A stretch of 64,000 nucleotides of DNA from assembly GCF_031755915.1 (NCBI RefSeq), contig NC_083389.1, forward strand, positions 18,198,501-18,262,500. Reading direction: 5' to 3'. Below are positions 12,260 through 25,277 of this stretch, in pieces. Both the position numbers and the translations under genes were made by a program. The DNA is from Ziziphus jujuba. Lineage: Eukaryota > Streptophyta > Magnoliopsida > Rosales > Rhamnaceae. Positions within the stretch are counted from its first letter, which is position 1, and each line of letters begins with the position of its first letter. Under the pieces are notes generated by a model that was not told the DNA's origin, ran no database searches, and worked only from the letters and a program-made list of their open reading frames with translations.

Positions 12260-12960
12260 TTCCTACTTCGCTGTTGCCTACCTGTTGCTTCTGCTTCTGC
12301 TCGTAGGGCTCTCTAAAACCCTGCAGTTTTCTCTCTGAGTCGCCTCTTCACCATCTCCTTCAAAACGCATAGTCTCCAAGCTTACAATTCGGCTTATGCG
12401 AAAGGAAACAGAGGGCTCCTAATGGTCTGGATATTGATTATAAGGAGGAGAAAAGTCGGATGAAGAAAGGAAAGAAAAAAACATATAAAAAAAAACATAA
12501 GGGTATTTTGGGATTATAAAAAATTGAAGGGGTAGAACAAAAAAGATATCAAGTGAGGGGGCAAAAATAATTAACCTCGTCCTTATGAAGGTATTGGGCC
12601 AAATTTCCCTAGTAAATAAAGCAGCTGGTTGGCTAGGCAGGCCCTCTAAAGGCAATCAATGTACCATGAATTCATGTAAAAAAATAATAATAAAAAAATA
12701 ATTAATTTAACTTTTTCATTTTATATTTTATGTTTGTAAGTTAATTGCATTGTCTATCTTGTGTTAGAAAATTTATATAAAAATATAATATACAAAATAT
12801 ATCAAGGTTAAGGGCATTCAAGTAAATTACCCAAAAAAAAAAAAAAGAAATCAATAAGCTTAGTTACATAAGCTTGTAAAAAATAACATACAGAAAACTT
12901 AGAAAAAGAGCATAAATAAATTACTGATAATTTAATCTGGGCACAAAAATATTAATATAA
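12260..12960. other. Flank of the captured-exon block
   Basis: Upstream sequence of the PPR start, including a short less AT-rich stretch (12260-12420) consistent with a 5' leader or promoter carried with the fragment. AT-rich filler follows. No further coding signal was found. Confidence 0.4.
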
Positions 12961-13036
12961 AAAAATTAGTATCAACATTGAGATTTGGACGAAAGATTTG
13001 AAATTAAAGTTCAAGACCTGTGTTCTGCACATGTTT

Positions 13037-13985
13037 TTAAGGTAATTCGCCCTTCACCAGTGTTAAGAAATCTATATGTATTTGTCTCTTAGGATACAAT
13101 AGCCTAGATAAGCTTTGAATGTTGCGCTTTTGAGCTTCTTTTGGTGAACTTGAAATTATTTGAACTTTAAGAAGATTTTCGAAGGATATGAGAAGAGAGA
13201 TACAAAGCTTCTTCTCCCGCTCTCCTTCTGTTTTGTCACTTTTCCATGTTTTAAACTGAAAGGAGGTTAGACTATTTATAGGCCTCAACTAAGTAGAGGT
13301 TTTAATTTGGTATTTAATATTGTTTTTAAACCATTTAATAATGTTCATCATTAAATCTCATATTTAATTAGTCATTACAAATGTTATGCAAGTAAATTTT
13401 TATAATTTAATTGACCATTACAAATTCATTCAAAACTTGTAATTCCCCTATTAAAAAAAAATCAACTAACAAGACTAATATATGGTACCATTTATCTGGT
13501 TTTTAGTATCAAAATTTTCTAACAATCCTAACATGAGTGAATTTGACAAAATGACTAAAAAAGAAGTTTGAGATTTAAAAATAAAACAAAAAGACTCTGG
13601 TGGTAAAGTTATATAGTTATAACCTGTATAGGATAGATAAGTGCCATCCTTTGAACTTTTCCTTATGAGAATATATTTACTTTATTGCCTAGAGGAAGAT
13701 GTAATTTTCTCAAACCTTTTATCACTTGTATGAATGATGATATGCCTCCATAAGAATCCTATTTGACACATTTTAATTCTCATTATTATGTTTGTTTTGG
13801 CTATGAACATCTTCCACAATTCTCCTCTGAAGTGGCTCCACTTCACTCTCACGTAGATGATTTCTTATCTATGAGTAACTTGCATTAGTCCTCTCGATCT
13901 TCCCCCAATGTATAGAAATCATTAAAAGCATATAGTTTAACTTTTCCCAAGTATCATTGTTTCATCATAGGAATAGATAGGAAGA
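13037..13985 (-). mobile_element. Copia 3' fragment (LTR and adjacent untranslated region)
   Basis: The segment 13596-13985 aligns by eye with 50937-51365, the non-coding stretch between the Copia RNase H end and its 3' LTR. Shared landmarks are GGTGGTAAAG, TAGAAATCATTAAAAGCATA and TTTCATCATAGGAATAGA. The part below (13037-13590) would correspond to the LTR side. No coding sequence remains. Confidence 0.55.
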
Positions 13986-15520
13986 TAATCCCCTGATTAA
14001 TGAGAACTTTTTACTCACTAATCTAGCTATCTAAAAAAGGCTAGAGTTGGCGTGTGCATCTGCTTTGGAGGTGTGACCATGCCATATTGAGCTTCCAAGA
14101 GTGAAATTTTAGTAGCAATGGCATGCCACTTCCTAGAATGGGTGCCCATGCCATTAGCTTTAGTTTTCCACATGAGGAAGCTTTGTAGAGCTTAAATGCT
14201 AATTTTAGTTGGTCAAGGTTAGGACATTAAAGGATCATGTGACTTGCATGTGTCTTGTTTGAGAGATAGCCTTGCGATCAAGATTAATGGTGGTAATTAA
14301 AGCTATCTAAGGTAAAGATTAAGAGGACTCTTTGGAAAAGGCTTTATATATTTACTTGAAGGAGGCAAAGCTAGAGAAAAAGAAAGGGGATGGAAATTTA
14401 AGTGACAGAACACCATATTATTAAGAAAGAGAAAACACTTAAAGATAGTGAAGCTCTAGGGATTTTGGAGTTCTTGAAAAGCCCAGGGCTTTGGGCTTGC
14501 CTAGAGAAGCCAACCATCTTGAGAATTCTTTTTATATTCTATCTCTTCTCTTATTTATTTATTTATTTTTATTTTTGTAATCGAATTCTTGAATTTTTTT
14601 ACATGAGATGATGGTTTACATTATGAAATTCTATTTGGTTTATGTATTTGATGTTCATTTGAACACGAGTGGCTAGATCTTTTGGGTCTAGAACCATGAT
14701 GTAGTTGGATTATTAATGGAATGATTGAATTGTTTTTGTTAATTAATTTCTTTTCAATTATGTGTGTTGTCTTGATTTTTATGGTAAATGAACACTTAGT
14801 TAGATTAGAATTTAATTAGGCTTGTTTAGATTCAAAGATTATGGATTTGAAAAAGGATAATAGATGAAATTAGAATTAAGGAGCATAATATAAGAGCCAA
14901 TTGAGCTCAAGAAGGCCTATGAAGTCTTGGGTAACCTTGAACTAGGCTAAATTAGAATTTGAAATAAGTAATTTGGCTTGGACATTTAATGGGTAGCTTT
15001 ATTGATTTGGTAATTTGTAAAATTATAAATAAATTACATTTTCATAAATGAAGTTAAATTCCATTTAGGAACTCATATTTTTATAATTGGAAAGAATGAA
15101 GTTAAATCTGTCAATTAAGGCATTCTATGTAAAATATTAGTGAAATCTTGGTCCTAGATTTTTAATTTTGTGATTTTCAATACTATTGATGGTGTTAGAT
15201 TATTTCATTGGCTTTAGTTTAATGTTGCATTCATTTTTAGTTAAATTTCAAGGTTGTTGATGAATTTCTTCTTGAATTCATACTTCAAACAAAATTAAGT
15301 AATGAAAATTTTTGGTAATAACTAGAATCTTATCAATTCATTTCTAATTATTAATCTCCGTGAGAATAATCTTGTACTGTTGTATACTTTATTACTTATT
15401 CTATCCGTGTACTTGCTGGATTTATCACAATTACAATCAAATTTTTAGCTACATTACCAAGGAATTCTGATAATATTTTTACAAGTTTTTAGATTATGAT
15501 AATCGATCAATCAAGTTTTT
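13986..15520. other. No gene seen; may include the 5' LTR of the gypsy remnant that follows
   Basis: AT-rich sequence without a coding signal. The stretch before the primer-binding site at 15521 has wording common just inside gypsy LTR ends (GTACTTGCTGGATTTATCAC), but a second LTR for comparison is absent, so no boundary can be given. Confidence 0.4.
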
Positions 15521-16765
15521 TATGCCGTTGTGGGGGAATTAAATTCGATTGAAGTGGATTGAATTAAATTGTTTAAATTGAACTGAGTTGAGTTATTTTT
15601 GTCAAGTATTCTAGTTAATATTGATATTAAGCTAGTTAGTTTTAATTTGGTACTTTATTTTTATTTTGTTCATATTTTGCCGTTTGTAGTATTTTATAGT
15701 GTTCTTGTTTTTCTTTATAATCGTTTGATTTTTGGTTATTTTTACTTTCGTAGCTAGTTATGGAGTATATTAATCAACATAGGTCTAAAGATAATCTTAT
15801 ACATATATCTTTTCAATCTTTCAAGTATTTAGATGCAACCTATACATGTCTCGAGTTTTGAGTTGAATCCGAGTTTGATTCAAATAGTTTAACAAAATCA
15901 ATATGGAGATATTGAATAGAGACCCTAATACTCTTCTTTCAATCATTTTGCAAATTGTGGACACTATAGAGATGGAGGGTATTAGTGGGGTTATCATTCA
16001 TTTGAAATTATTTCCTTTTTCTTTTAAAGAAAATGCTTTCAAAAGGTTTGATTCTTTGCAACCTAGTAATATTATTATGTGGGAGGAGGTGTCCACAATA
16101 TGGATATTGTGAATGAATTTTGATAAATATCTTTTACACATGGGCTTAATAGCTACAATAAATCTTTGATGAATAATTCAAGTAGTCGATCTTTTTTAAA
16201 GAAATCGATTAAAGAAGCTTTTGAGTTCTTGGATAAGTTAGCCTATAATTCCTATAATTAGCCTATCAAAGGGCAAAAAGATTTGAAGATGGTTAATGCT
16301 AAGGAGTTGGTTTTTTTTTTTTTTTTCCTTCTAATTTGTTTCCTAAAGTTGATGAGTAATCTAATCAAGTGGCTTCTTTGAATTCACAAATGTCTATTTA
16401 TTCTAAGCCAAATGAAGAAGTTAGTCGGCTGGAGGATATGATTTCTTCTTCTGTTGATGAGGCCATAAAAAGATTTAGTCAAGATAAAGCTAGCTTAGAG
16501 GCCATTAAAAGGCATTGCAATAGTTTGGGTGATTTTTTTTTAGACTATTGAGAAATAATTTGAGCAAATGGTTGATAAAGCTAAATGCTTTTCAAAGATT
16601 CGTAATGTCATTACTTGGAAAAATGCAAAGCATTATGATGAGTCACCAATGCCAAGTAAATGTGAATCTTCTAAAAAGAATGATGTTAATAAGCACGTTT
16701 ATATTGATAAAGAGGATCTTATTGATGAGAATGCTAATGTTGAAAAGACTATTGCGAGAATCTAA
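15521..16765 (+). pseudogene. Ty3/gypsy remnant: primer-binding site and decayed gag
   Basis: At 15521-15540 the sequence TATGCCGTTGTGGGGGAATT resembles the Athila/Tat-type primer-binding site. Downstream, 15903-16112 reads NRDPNTLLSIILQIVDTIEM, then IIHLKLFPFSFKENAFKRFD and MWEEVSTIW, the usual order of a plant gypsy Gag core. Later pieces (EVSRLEDMISSSVDEAIKRF at 16419; KINAKHYDES-like residues after 16570) fit the rest of Gag. Frameshifts and stops separate the pieces. No pol follows, so the element is truncated at about 16.8 kb. Confidence 0.65.
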
Positions 16766-17256
16766 TGGTGAAAGTATTACATTCTTCAGGAATTATTAAA
16801 TATCAAAAATTAAATATTTGATAATTTTATATCACAAGTCCATTGAGTACAATTCAAGCTTATAAAATACTGAAACATAATTGCATTTAAAATATATTAG
16901 TATGATTCTTCAATTCTCTTCGGGAGCTTTATGTCATAAAATTAGACTTTATATATAATAAGCAAATTCAAATATTAATATTTATATTTTTGTGTACTAT
17001 TCGAGATTTTCAAAAACTTAATACAATTCATCTTGCATTGTTTATTTCTCAATTTCTCAAACTACCAAAAATTTATAGCAAAATCTATAATATCATATAG
17101 TTTTGACATCATAATCACTTTTAATGATTTGTATGTAACTATTTTGAATAAACTTCAACAATTATTTTCATGATCCCCAAAAAAACTAACTATTCTTCAG
17201 GAAAATCTTTTTATAATATCTCTTTTATAGGGCTTTAACCAATTCTTAGGTTTTTC

Positions 17257-20200
17257 TGTCAGGATCCGTCTAAAATTCTTCACCGGAACTCTAGACAAGC
17301 CCTGATCCCAGGGAAATCCTACCGGACTTTCCAATGGAAAATCTGGCAGAACCTCCCCTAAGGGTTGGACTTACCATAAATTTCCTGCACTGAAAATACA
17401 CTTCTATATATACCACCTTATTCCTCCCATATTACTACAATTTGTTTCCACAAATTTACAGCATTCCAAAATAATAACAGGAAATCAGTATATGATTCAA
17501 TAAATATGTGTCTAATTAGTATACAGAGCATTATACAAATAATTATGACTTTAATACAATGACAGATAAAGAAGCAATACAAGATGGAGAGGGAAAAGGG
17601 AGGAAATGCATCTCTTGGACTTTCGGCAATGAACTGCGACGTCGAGTTCGCCCCTGGACAATCAACGTCGACTAACTTGGACCTAAGGGAACGGAATTTA
17701 AAAATATGAGATGTTAATCATCTCAGTGAGTAACCCAATCTACTATATAATAATACTAATAATAAAAGGGTAAATAACTTAGTTAATTGATTAATAAGAA
17801 ATAAGTAAATAAATAATAGGTAGTTAACCATAATATTTTCTCTCAAAACCCTCACAATTCACTCAGTTGGAAAAGTTCCCTTTTTAAAATATTTTCGCAA
17901 AACCCAACATTTTATGCCCCTGAAATCAATAAACAATTAGTCCAATAAATTTTAAATAAAATACAAGAATTTAAGGATCCAAAATTATAATGGAAATAAA
18001 ATAGAAATAGAAATAAAATAATTTTGTAACAATTACTAAATGATTGATAAATGTCATACACAAATAATACAAAAATATTAATAAAACTTACATTAAAACA
18101 ATCAGGAAATAATTAAAATAATTAGAATGAATTAATTAATTGAACGATTAAATAAAGGAATAATTAGACCAAAATTAAAATCTCCATTTGAAATAAATAA
18201 TAAAAACAACATTAAATATATTCTTAATTTAAATACAATTTCAAAATATTTATTTTGAAATCCATGTTCTGAAAACCATTTGATGCACCCACTATATACC
18301 AGTGACGCCAACGATACCAGTGTCCCAAGATACCGCCAGACAGGAGGTTAAAAAGAGAAACCGACATACGGTCATGTGGCGTCCCGGCCATGGAGAGGCG
18401 GCCTACCCTCATCCGATGGCAACCACAAGACAACCCCATAATCACCTGTGCACTACTCACACCCACCTGCGCACTCACCACATGCACCTGCGCGCTAATC
18501 ATATCCATGTATAAAGAACACCAGTACGTGTATGGTGCATCTAAAAATCATAAAACTAATATATTTATTTTCAAATCTCAAAATCTCATAAATACCACCG
18601 GGTTTGTTCCATCCAATTAAACCCGTAAATTTTCTACAATTCCTTTATAAATCATCGTCATAAATCCATCGCACAATTTCCATCAATTTCAAATCCATCA
18701 ACTTTCAAATGCATCAATTTTCCAATCCACAATATTCAAATGCGTAAGCATAATTTTTAAAATAATATCCTTAAATCCTTAAAATTCAAGATAGGCATAA
18801 TTTCATTAAAATCCCATAAAATTTTCAAAATTCATAAATCCATATAAATGCATTTTTATTGCTTGAAATAAACTCATAATAATTTCAACAATAAATCAAT
18901 AATGTTAAAAATTATAATTTCTTTAAATATCAAATTTTCATAAAATGAATTTCCATAATTTATCAAAATCGAAATATGCTTTGATGCACACACATATACA
19001 CATTTCAAATTGTCCAAATATTAGCATCAAAATTTAATTTGCAATTGATCACATAATTAATATAATATAAACATCCAAATATTAAAATATAACGAAATAT
19101 AATTAATTTGACACTCGAAATTAATTTCTGAAGGTGAGTCACTCACCTCGAGCACGCAATTAACCCAAGATCCTTTATGGGATCAATTCCACGACACATA
19201 CGTGCTCCTAGAACAACAATATTATACAAATCAAACAAATTAATATTTTATTCGGGTAAATAATACCCGGTACCCGGGGGGACTAACACAAACGTTAACC
19301 AAAATTTGTGAGTAATATACCTAAACGAAGCTTATGGAACGAGGATCGCAGATTGAGGCTTACCTCCCGGAGATCGGACCCGAGGTGGTCGGAATCTTGC
19401 CGGAAAGCTCACGAATTTTAGGCCTTCGATTCTCATAATCCATTAAGAATTGAGGAAAGTGGACACCGGATTTGGATTTAGAGGGTCGGAATTAGTGGGA
19501 AAGGATGGACGGTGCAACGGGAAACTTGCCGGAAAGTCGATTTCCCGATGAGCCATTGTGGTCACCGGAATCCACCACCGCTGGTGGCGCATTCAGTGGC
19601 CATTGGCCGTGATTTTTGGTGGGAAGGTAGATCGGGGAATGGGTGACTCAACGGGATCGGCGGTGAGGCAAACGGAGGTCAGAATGGAGAGAAATCTGGG
19701 TTTGAAGTAATCGGAGTCGCTGCCGGAAAAAGTCTCGATCCGGGCGCGACGGTGGTCGGTTGGCCGTGATTTTTGGCTGGCCGGCCCGTTTTCAGGTGGG
19801 CTTCAAGCTAGGGTGGCACATGTACTGTTCTAGTGGCCAGAAATGGGTGAACGGCGGTTGGCCGGTTGTATTTCTCTCTCTAGCTCTCTCTTTCTCTCTC
19901 CTCCCCTCTTTCTCTCTCCTTCCCCGACTCACGTGTTTTGGCCAAAATAAAAACCACCCATGGGTGACACTGTTCACTCACGAGATTGGCTGAAAATACG
20001 ACACGTGGCACACATTGTTCACTCAAGTCAAAATATATTAAAATATTACGGTATTCGAAAAACTTTGCATGTCCATAACTTTTTAACCGGATGTCTAATT
20101 TAAGCCTGCCGCTAGTCTATGAATTCGTATCGACGAGTACTTCACAACCATGCATGAGTCAAAGCTAAACTTTGCAGGAACAAAAAGTCAACTCCAGCAC

Positions 20201-20445
20201 CCCTTGGACAGTTTGGACCTCAACTTGTTTTGCTCATAACTTTCAAACCGTAGCTCCATTTTCAACATGTTACTAGTCTATGGACTCGTGACAATGTGTA
20301 CTTTGTAACGGGACCTCAGTCAATGTGAAATTCTATCAGGAGTAAAAATTCAACATTTGACCTCTTCTCGGTGAAAGACGGTCAAACCCGGTTAACCTTG
20401 GTCAAATTTTAGAAATTCCAATGTACTTCGGGATGGGGTGTTACA
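17257..20445 (-). mobile_element. Solo LTR of a large gypsy-type element, 3.2 kb
   Basis: The block begins TGTCAGGATCC and ends GGGTGTTACA on the plus strand. In minus sense it reads TGTAACACCCCATCCCGAAG and closes in CTGACA, the TG...CA form typical of long rosid gypsy LTRs. It is less AT-rich than its surroundings in its distal half. Flanking bases are TTTTC before and TTTTA after, at best a four-base match to a target duplication. No second copy or internal region is present in the window, hence solo LTR. The 19760-19993 open frame inside shows no family features. Confidence 0.6.
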
Positions 20446-20618
20446 TTTTATGTTATAAAGTTTTACTTTTTAAACATATGTCACTTGTAGGGCTTTTCAA
20501 AATATTTCATGGATTATTAGATGTACATCTCTATTTGCATTAGTAAAATCAATTTTCTCTTCTAATAATTTAAACTTTTAAATTGTTGATTATTTATGCT
20601 TCAAGCATGCTATATAAA

Positions 20619-20649
<31 letters not shown>

Positions 20650-20856
20650 TTTAACAAATCATCAAATTGCCAATTGCTACATATATGTTTTTGGCATAAT
20701 TTTAGTATAGATAATTATTCAAATTGATATTTCTAGCATGACTAATAGATCACATACTAAACAATTTTTATTTGTGATATATGCATTATAATGCATATAA
20801 ATATTTTACATCCAATTAAATTTTACACCACATATTTATTCTTCCAGAAATGTTAA

Positions 20857-23284
20857 TGTAACAATATATCTCGGAAAAATATCTAGAATTTGAATTTTTG
20901 ATCAAGAATGACCTAGTGGATCGTATATTGGTCTTGGATTTGACTTTTTGTATAGTGAAGAATTTTGGTTTGATCGTTAACCCAGAGCATAAAACTAGTC
21001 GATATGAGTTTGTAGACTAACGGTACCATTTAATTTTGGGAAGTTCTTAAAAATTAGTATTATATCAGTATCCAAACCAATCCTGAATTTTTTGTTTGTT
21101 AGTGATCCAAAGCCCTATATATACATGTAGAATTATGCTTTTATTAAACAATTTGAAAAAAAAAACCAAAAGTCCCTAAACCTTTGAAAATTTGAACTAG
21201 ACTTATAGATCCGTTCGTGACCCATGACGCACTTAAATACCAAATTAGGTCAAGCCGGTTCAATTTTTTTTTTCTTTTTCTAGCCACCACTATTGACATA
21301 TGCTTAACCTCCAATAAGCCCACCTTCTGGCAACTAAGCTACCAAATTTTTAGGCCAAACTATTGTGCAATGCGCCAGGATTGGCCACTGGAAGTCGGTG
21401 GAGCGATTTAAAGCTTTTTGATGAAATCCGTTTTTCAACCGCTTTAGTTTGACCCATAATTTCTTTCCCCAAAATTTTGGTCTCACTGAATCCATTTACA
21501 TGCTTTGTTTGTTAAAATTCGTTATGGTTAGAGAGATCAATTAAAAGGAAGTGTTGTCGAATTTTTCAATGTGTTTTCCGATCATCGGCAATGTTTTTGA
21601 ACCAATGTGAGCTTACCATTTTGTTGCCCATTCCACAATCTTTCCATTGACATATAACTTGTGAATTTTGGACATCATTTGATAATTTTTTTATTTATAG
21701 GTCAATTAGTTTAATACCCCACAAAATTGGATTGGGTTTGGACAACCTAGGATGAAATTGGAATTGATTTTGCATAGTTAGATGTTAAAAGGACCAAATG
21801 GAAGGTTCAATTTCTTAAAATTGGCTTTCGAGTGGAAAAACCTAATTTTGCAAACTAAATCCTATGGATTTATTGTATAATTAGACCTTTCATTGTCCAA
21901 TTTATATAATCTTAGCATTGTATAAAGTACTTTAAGACATTTGATATGCACTAATGTGTAAAGTTTGATTTTTGGAGTTTAAAAAATATTACACCCATAC
22001 TAAGATTGAAGATATCTTGTGGAGGAGTAAAAGTAGACATTAGTAGTTTCTGTGAGTGGTTTATGTTTTAAAATGAATTTGGGCACGTTAATACGATATA
22101 TATATATATATAGATATTATATCTATATATATATATGATTCAATTTAAATGCTTATTGTAAACATATATGATTATATGTTTTTAAATATATTTGTTATCA
22201 TTTCATGTGACTGTTAATAAGATTTTAAATTCCAATGAGCTCATAGTGAATTGAGAATTTTTGTATTTAAATTGATGTTTTAGTCTATTTGAAAAATAGT
22301 TGATTTTAAGAAAGAAAATTGGAAATTGTATATTTTTAAGTATATATAAGTGTTCTATGTAAGAATTTATGGTGATATATATTTTACTATTGGTATTTAC
22401 TGTATTATTGTTTTTAAATGGCATACCATATAGTACCAGTAGTTTTATTTTATGTTCTTAGTCTATGTGTAGTCAAGAAATAAGACAATGATGATTGAGT
22501 TTTTATCATTCTCTTGAAGTGATGATTGAAATGCATACCATTCACTTGTGACCATAGGATGATAGGTTGTCTTGATATAAGAAAATGATGATTAAGTTTT
22601 GTGCCATTTTCTCAAATGATGATTGAGTTGTATGCCAATCCCTCGTGAAGTTGGTTTCTTTGTATTCTTTTACTGTTTGGTGGTGTTCCGAAATATTGTA
22701 CAATATCTAGTAGCTCTAGGTATATGTATGATATATTGTATGTTTTTATTTATGATATATGCATGGGGTACAAATTGGGTTTTATAAAATGTTTTTAAAA
22801 AGGAAAACTTTTCAAATGATTGAAAGTGTGGTCTTATGTGAAAAGTTTGGAAATAAATGACTATTTTCATATTATTACTTTATTCCATTACTGAGTTTGT
22901 ATCATAGTTTTATGTTTTTTAAATTATTCTCCTAGGCATCAGTTGACAAGTTGCATACGTTACTTCTAGAATCTTCATCATCTTTCTAGTATATTTATAC
23001 TATCATATTTTTCCTGTCATCATACTACCATTATTGATTTATTTTCCTTTCCGCTCATTTTCATTGGACTTATATTTTATGTTGTCTTAATTTTGTTTTA
23101 CCCCTCTTATACTTCTTTAGATTGCTTTGGTAGATTTATCTAATGTGTATGATTTTTATTTTATTTTCATTTTTTGGTCTCAAGTTGGTACAAAGATATT
23201 TTATTAGATTTTTTATAGAGAATTCGGTAGGGCTTTTCTAGATGAGACCGTTTCGGATGTTCGAGAATGACCTTAGGGACGACA
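20857..23284 (+). mobile_element. Second solo-LTR-like block, 2.4 kb
   Basis: It starts TGTAACAATATATCTCGG and ends in TTAGGGACGACA. The wording near the start (TTGGTTTGATCGTTAACCCA, then ACGGTACCATTTAATTTTGG) and near the end (GTAGGGCTTTTCTAGATGAG, CCGTTTCGGATGTTCG) is what I know from other plant gypsy LTRs. No target duplication is visible and no partner LTR exists here. Confidence 0.5.
22470..22655. repeat. Imperfect tandem duplication, about 95 bp, inside the LTR-like block
   Basis: Two copies share AATGATGATT(G/A)AGTTTT, a TCATTCTC/CATTTTCTC segment, TGATGATTGA and a terminal ATGCCA/ACCATTC...CGTGA-like segment (22483-22552 and 22575-22655). Confidence 0.5.
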
Positions 23285-23970
23285 CTATCATTTAATAATA
23301 AAAATAAAATCACACCGTAAAAATAAATAGCAAATACTAATTTAAGATAAACATTTCTATTGTCTCATAAGATCTCCAAGATTAATTTTAGATATTTCCA
23401 TTTGCTCGATATTTGATCTTTAGGATCAATAATTTGCATTCATATTGTCTTATAATTTCATTTGATCATGTAAATAGATTGATCATTATTATTTCCTTTC
23501 TCTTGATTTCAAGGCTTGATACATGAAAATAATATATTTTCGCATACAATAGTATAAAACCAATAAATTTCCATTCTAATTTCAATATATTTTATTTCCA
23601 CTTCTAATGGAGAAATTTTGCTTTCTCAATAATAAATGGAATCTCATACATAAGTCCAGAATTAATAAATGGTTCTTATATCAAACGACTATAACCAATA
23701 ACATTCACTTTAGGGATGATAATAATATAACATTTACTTCAATAATGATAAGAAATTTTCTTTCAGCAATCCCCTAAGGATGCTTTATTTTTTCAATTTA
23801 GTGACCATAATTCATAATATAAATGGTTTATAAATAATTTATACCTAATTGTACATAATGAAAATCTTCCATTCCAATAAAAATATAACAAAAATCTTTA
23901 ATTTTGTCCCATCCCTCAAGTATGACAATATCCTTTGATTAAGGTTATGACCAATATTAACGTTATGCTT
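23285..23970. other. No gene seen
   Basis: AT-rich sequence between the LTR-like block and the tandem repeat that follows. No coding or element signal was recognised. Confidence 0.5.
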
Positions 23971-24640
23971 CTGTAATAAGTATTCACTATTGTCTAAATA
24001 ATTAACAATAAACTTGAATAGATTTAATAAATTTTAAGAAAATAAATACTGTAACTTTAGAAGTAGCTTGTCACTATATAATAATTTGATAAAACCAAAT
24101 AATATTTATATATATATATATATAAATATGATAATAAGTTAATAACCATAAAAAATCAAGATAACATCAATATTTAAAATAAATTTAATATTATGAATTA
24201 ATACTCATAAGTCCATAATAGAATAACATAAAAGTATATAAATTATGTTATACAAAAACAACTTACCAACAATAAACATCAATCAATTAAGAAATATTAT
24301 TTGGTGATAAATATTCATTATTGTATAAATAACTAACAATAAACCTGAATAAATATAGCAAATTTCAAGAAAATAAATACTATAAACTTTAAAAGTGGTA
24401 AACTTTAAAAGTGGTTTGTCACTAAATAATAATTTGATAAAACCATACAATATATATATATATATATATATATAATATAATATAATAACCATAAAAAATC
24501 AAGATAATATCAATATTAAAAAGTAAATTTAATATGATGAATTAATACTCATAAATCAATAATAAAATAACATAAAAATATATAAATTGTGTAATACAAA
24601 AATAACTTACCAACAATTAAACATCAATCAATATTAAGAA
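23971..24640. repeat. Two-copy tandem repeat, period about 330 bp
   Basis: Unit 1 starts near 23975 (ATTCACTATTGTCTAAATAA) and unit 2 near 24305 (ATTCATTATTGTATAAATAA). Both continue with ACAATAAAC, AAGAAAATAAATACT, TTGTCACTA, AATAATTTGATAAAACCA, an (AT)n run, AACCATAAAAAATCAAGATA and CTTACCAACAAT(T)AAACATC. Unit 2 contains a further 20-bp micro-duplication of ACTTTAAAAGTGGT near 24385-24415. Confidence 0.8.
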
Positions 24641-24847
24641 AATGTAAGGGAAATGAACATTTATGGACAACATAAAATTGTAGCTTAACCATAAATTCAC
24701 AAGGAAAATGCATGAAACTTTCTTCAGAATTTTATCTTTCGATTAGATCAACGTAAATAAATAAATAAGTGAAAATATCATAAGATGTGTAAAATATTCA
24801 TCAAAATTTGCCAGTGCCAAACAAATAGAAATACAAATGTAAAAAGA

Positions 24848-25052
24848 CAACAAATTTGGGCAATAAATAATAGTCTAGCTACATAAAAGCGGATTCTAAA
24901 GAAATAGATATGCATATATATTACAAAATAACAATTTTTTTTATTTTTTTTTGGGTAATGCTACAAAATAACAAATTTGGCAATAAGTAATAGTCTAGCT
25001 ATATAAAAGCGGATTCAAAAGGAATAGATATGCATATATATTACAAAATCCC
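24848..25052. repeat. Direct duplication of about 85 bp flanking a T-rich insert
   Basis: The string AATAGTCTAGCTA(C/T)ATAAAAGC with GGATTC and ATAGATATGCATATATATTA occurs at 24868-24927 and again at 24988-25047, separated by a T-rich stretch. Confidence 0.75.
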
Positions 25053-25243
25053 AACTACAGTAACCTATGTGTATAATATATGATCAACTTTTACTACTTT
25101 AGACAAGTGGAAAATCTACCACAGGATTATAAAATATACAAGAATTACAGTGACAAATTCATGTGCCAAACAAATGCAACAATAAAAAAAAAAGTGATAT
25201 TTCTCTCAACATGCATAATAGTATATGTATCAAATTAAAAATA

Positions 25244-25277
<34 letters not shown>

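Noticed and set aside
12580..12612. CCCTAGT as a Helitron 3' end for the captured-exon block
   Set aside because: The preceding stem (TTGG/CCAA) is too short and no matching 5' end was found.
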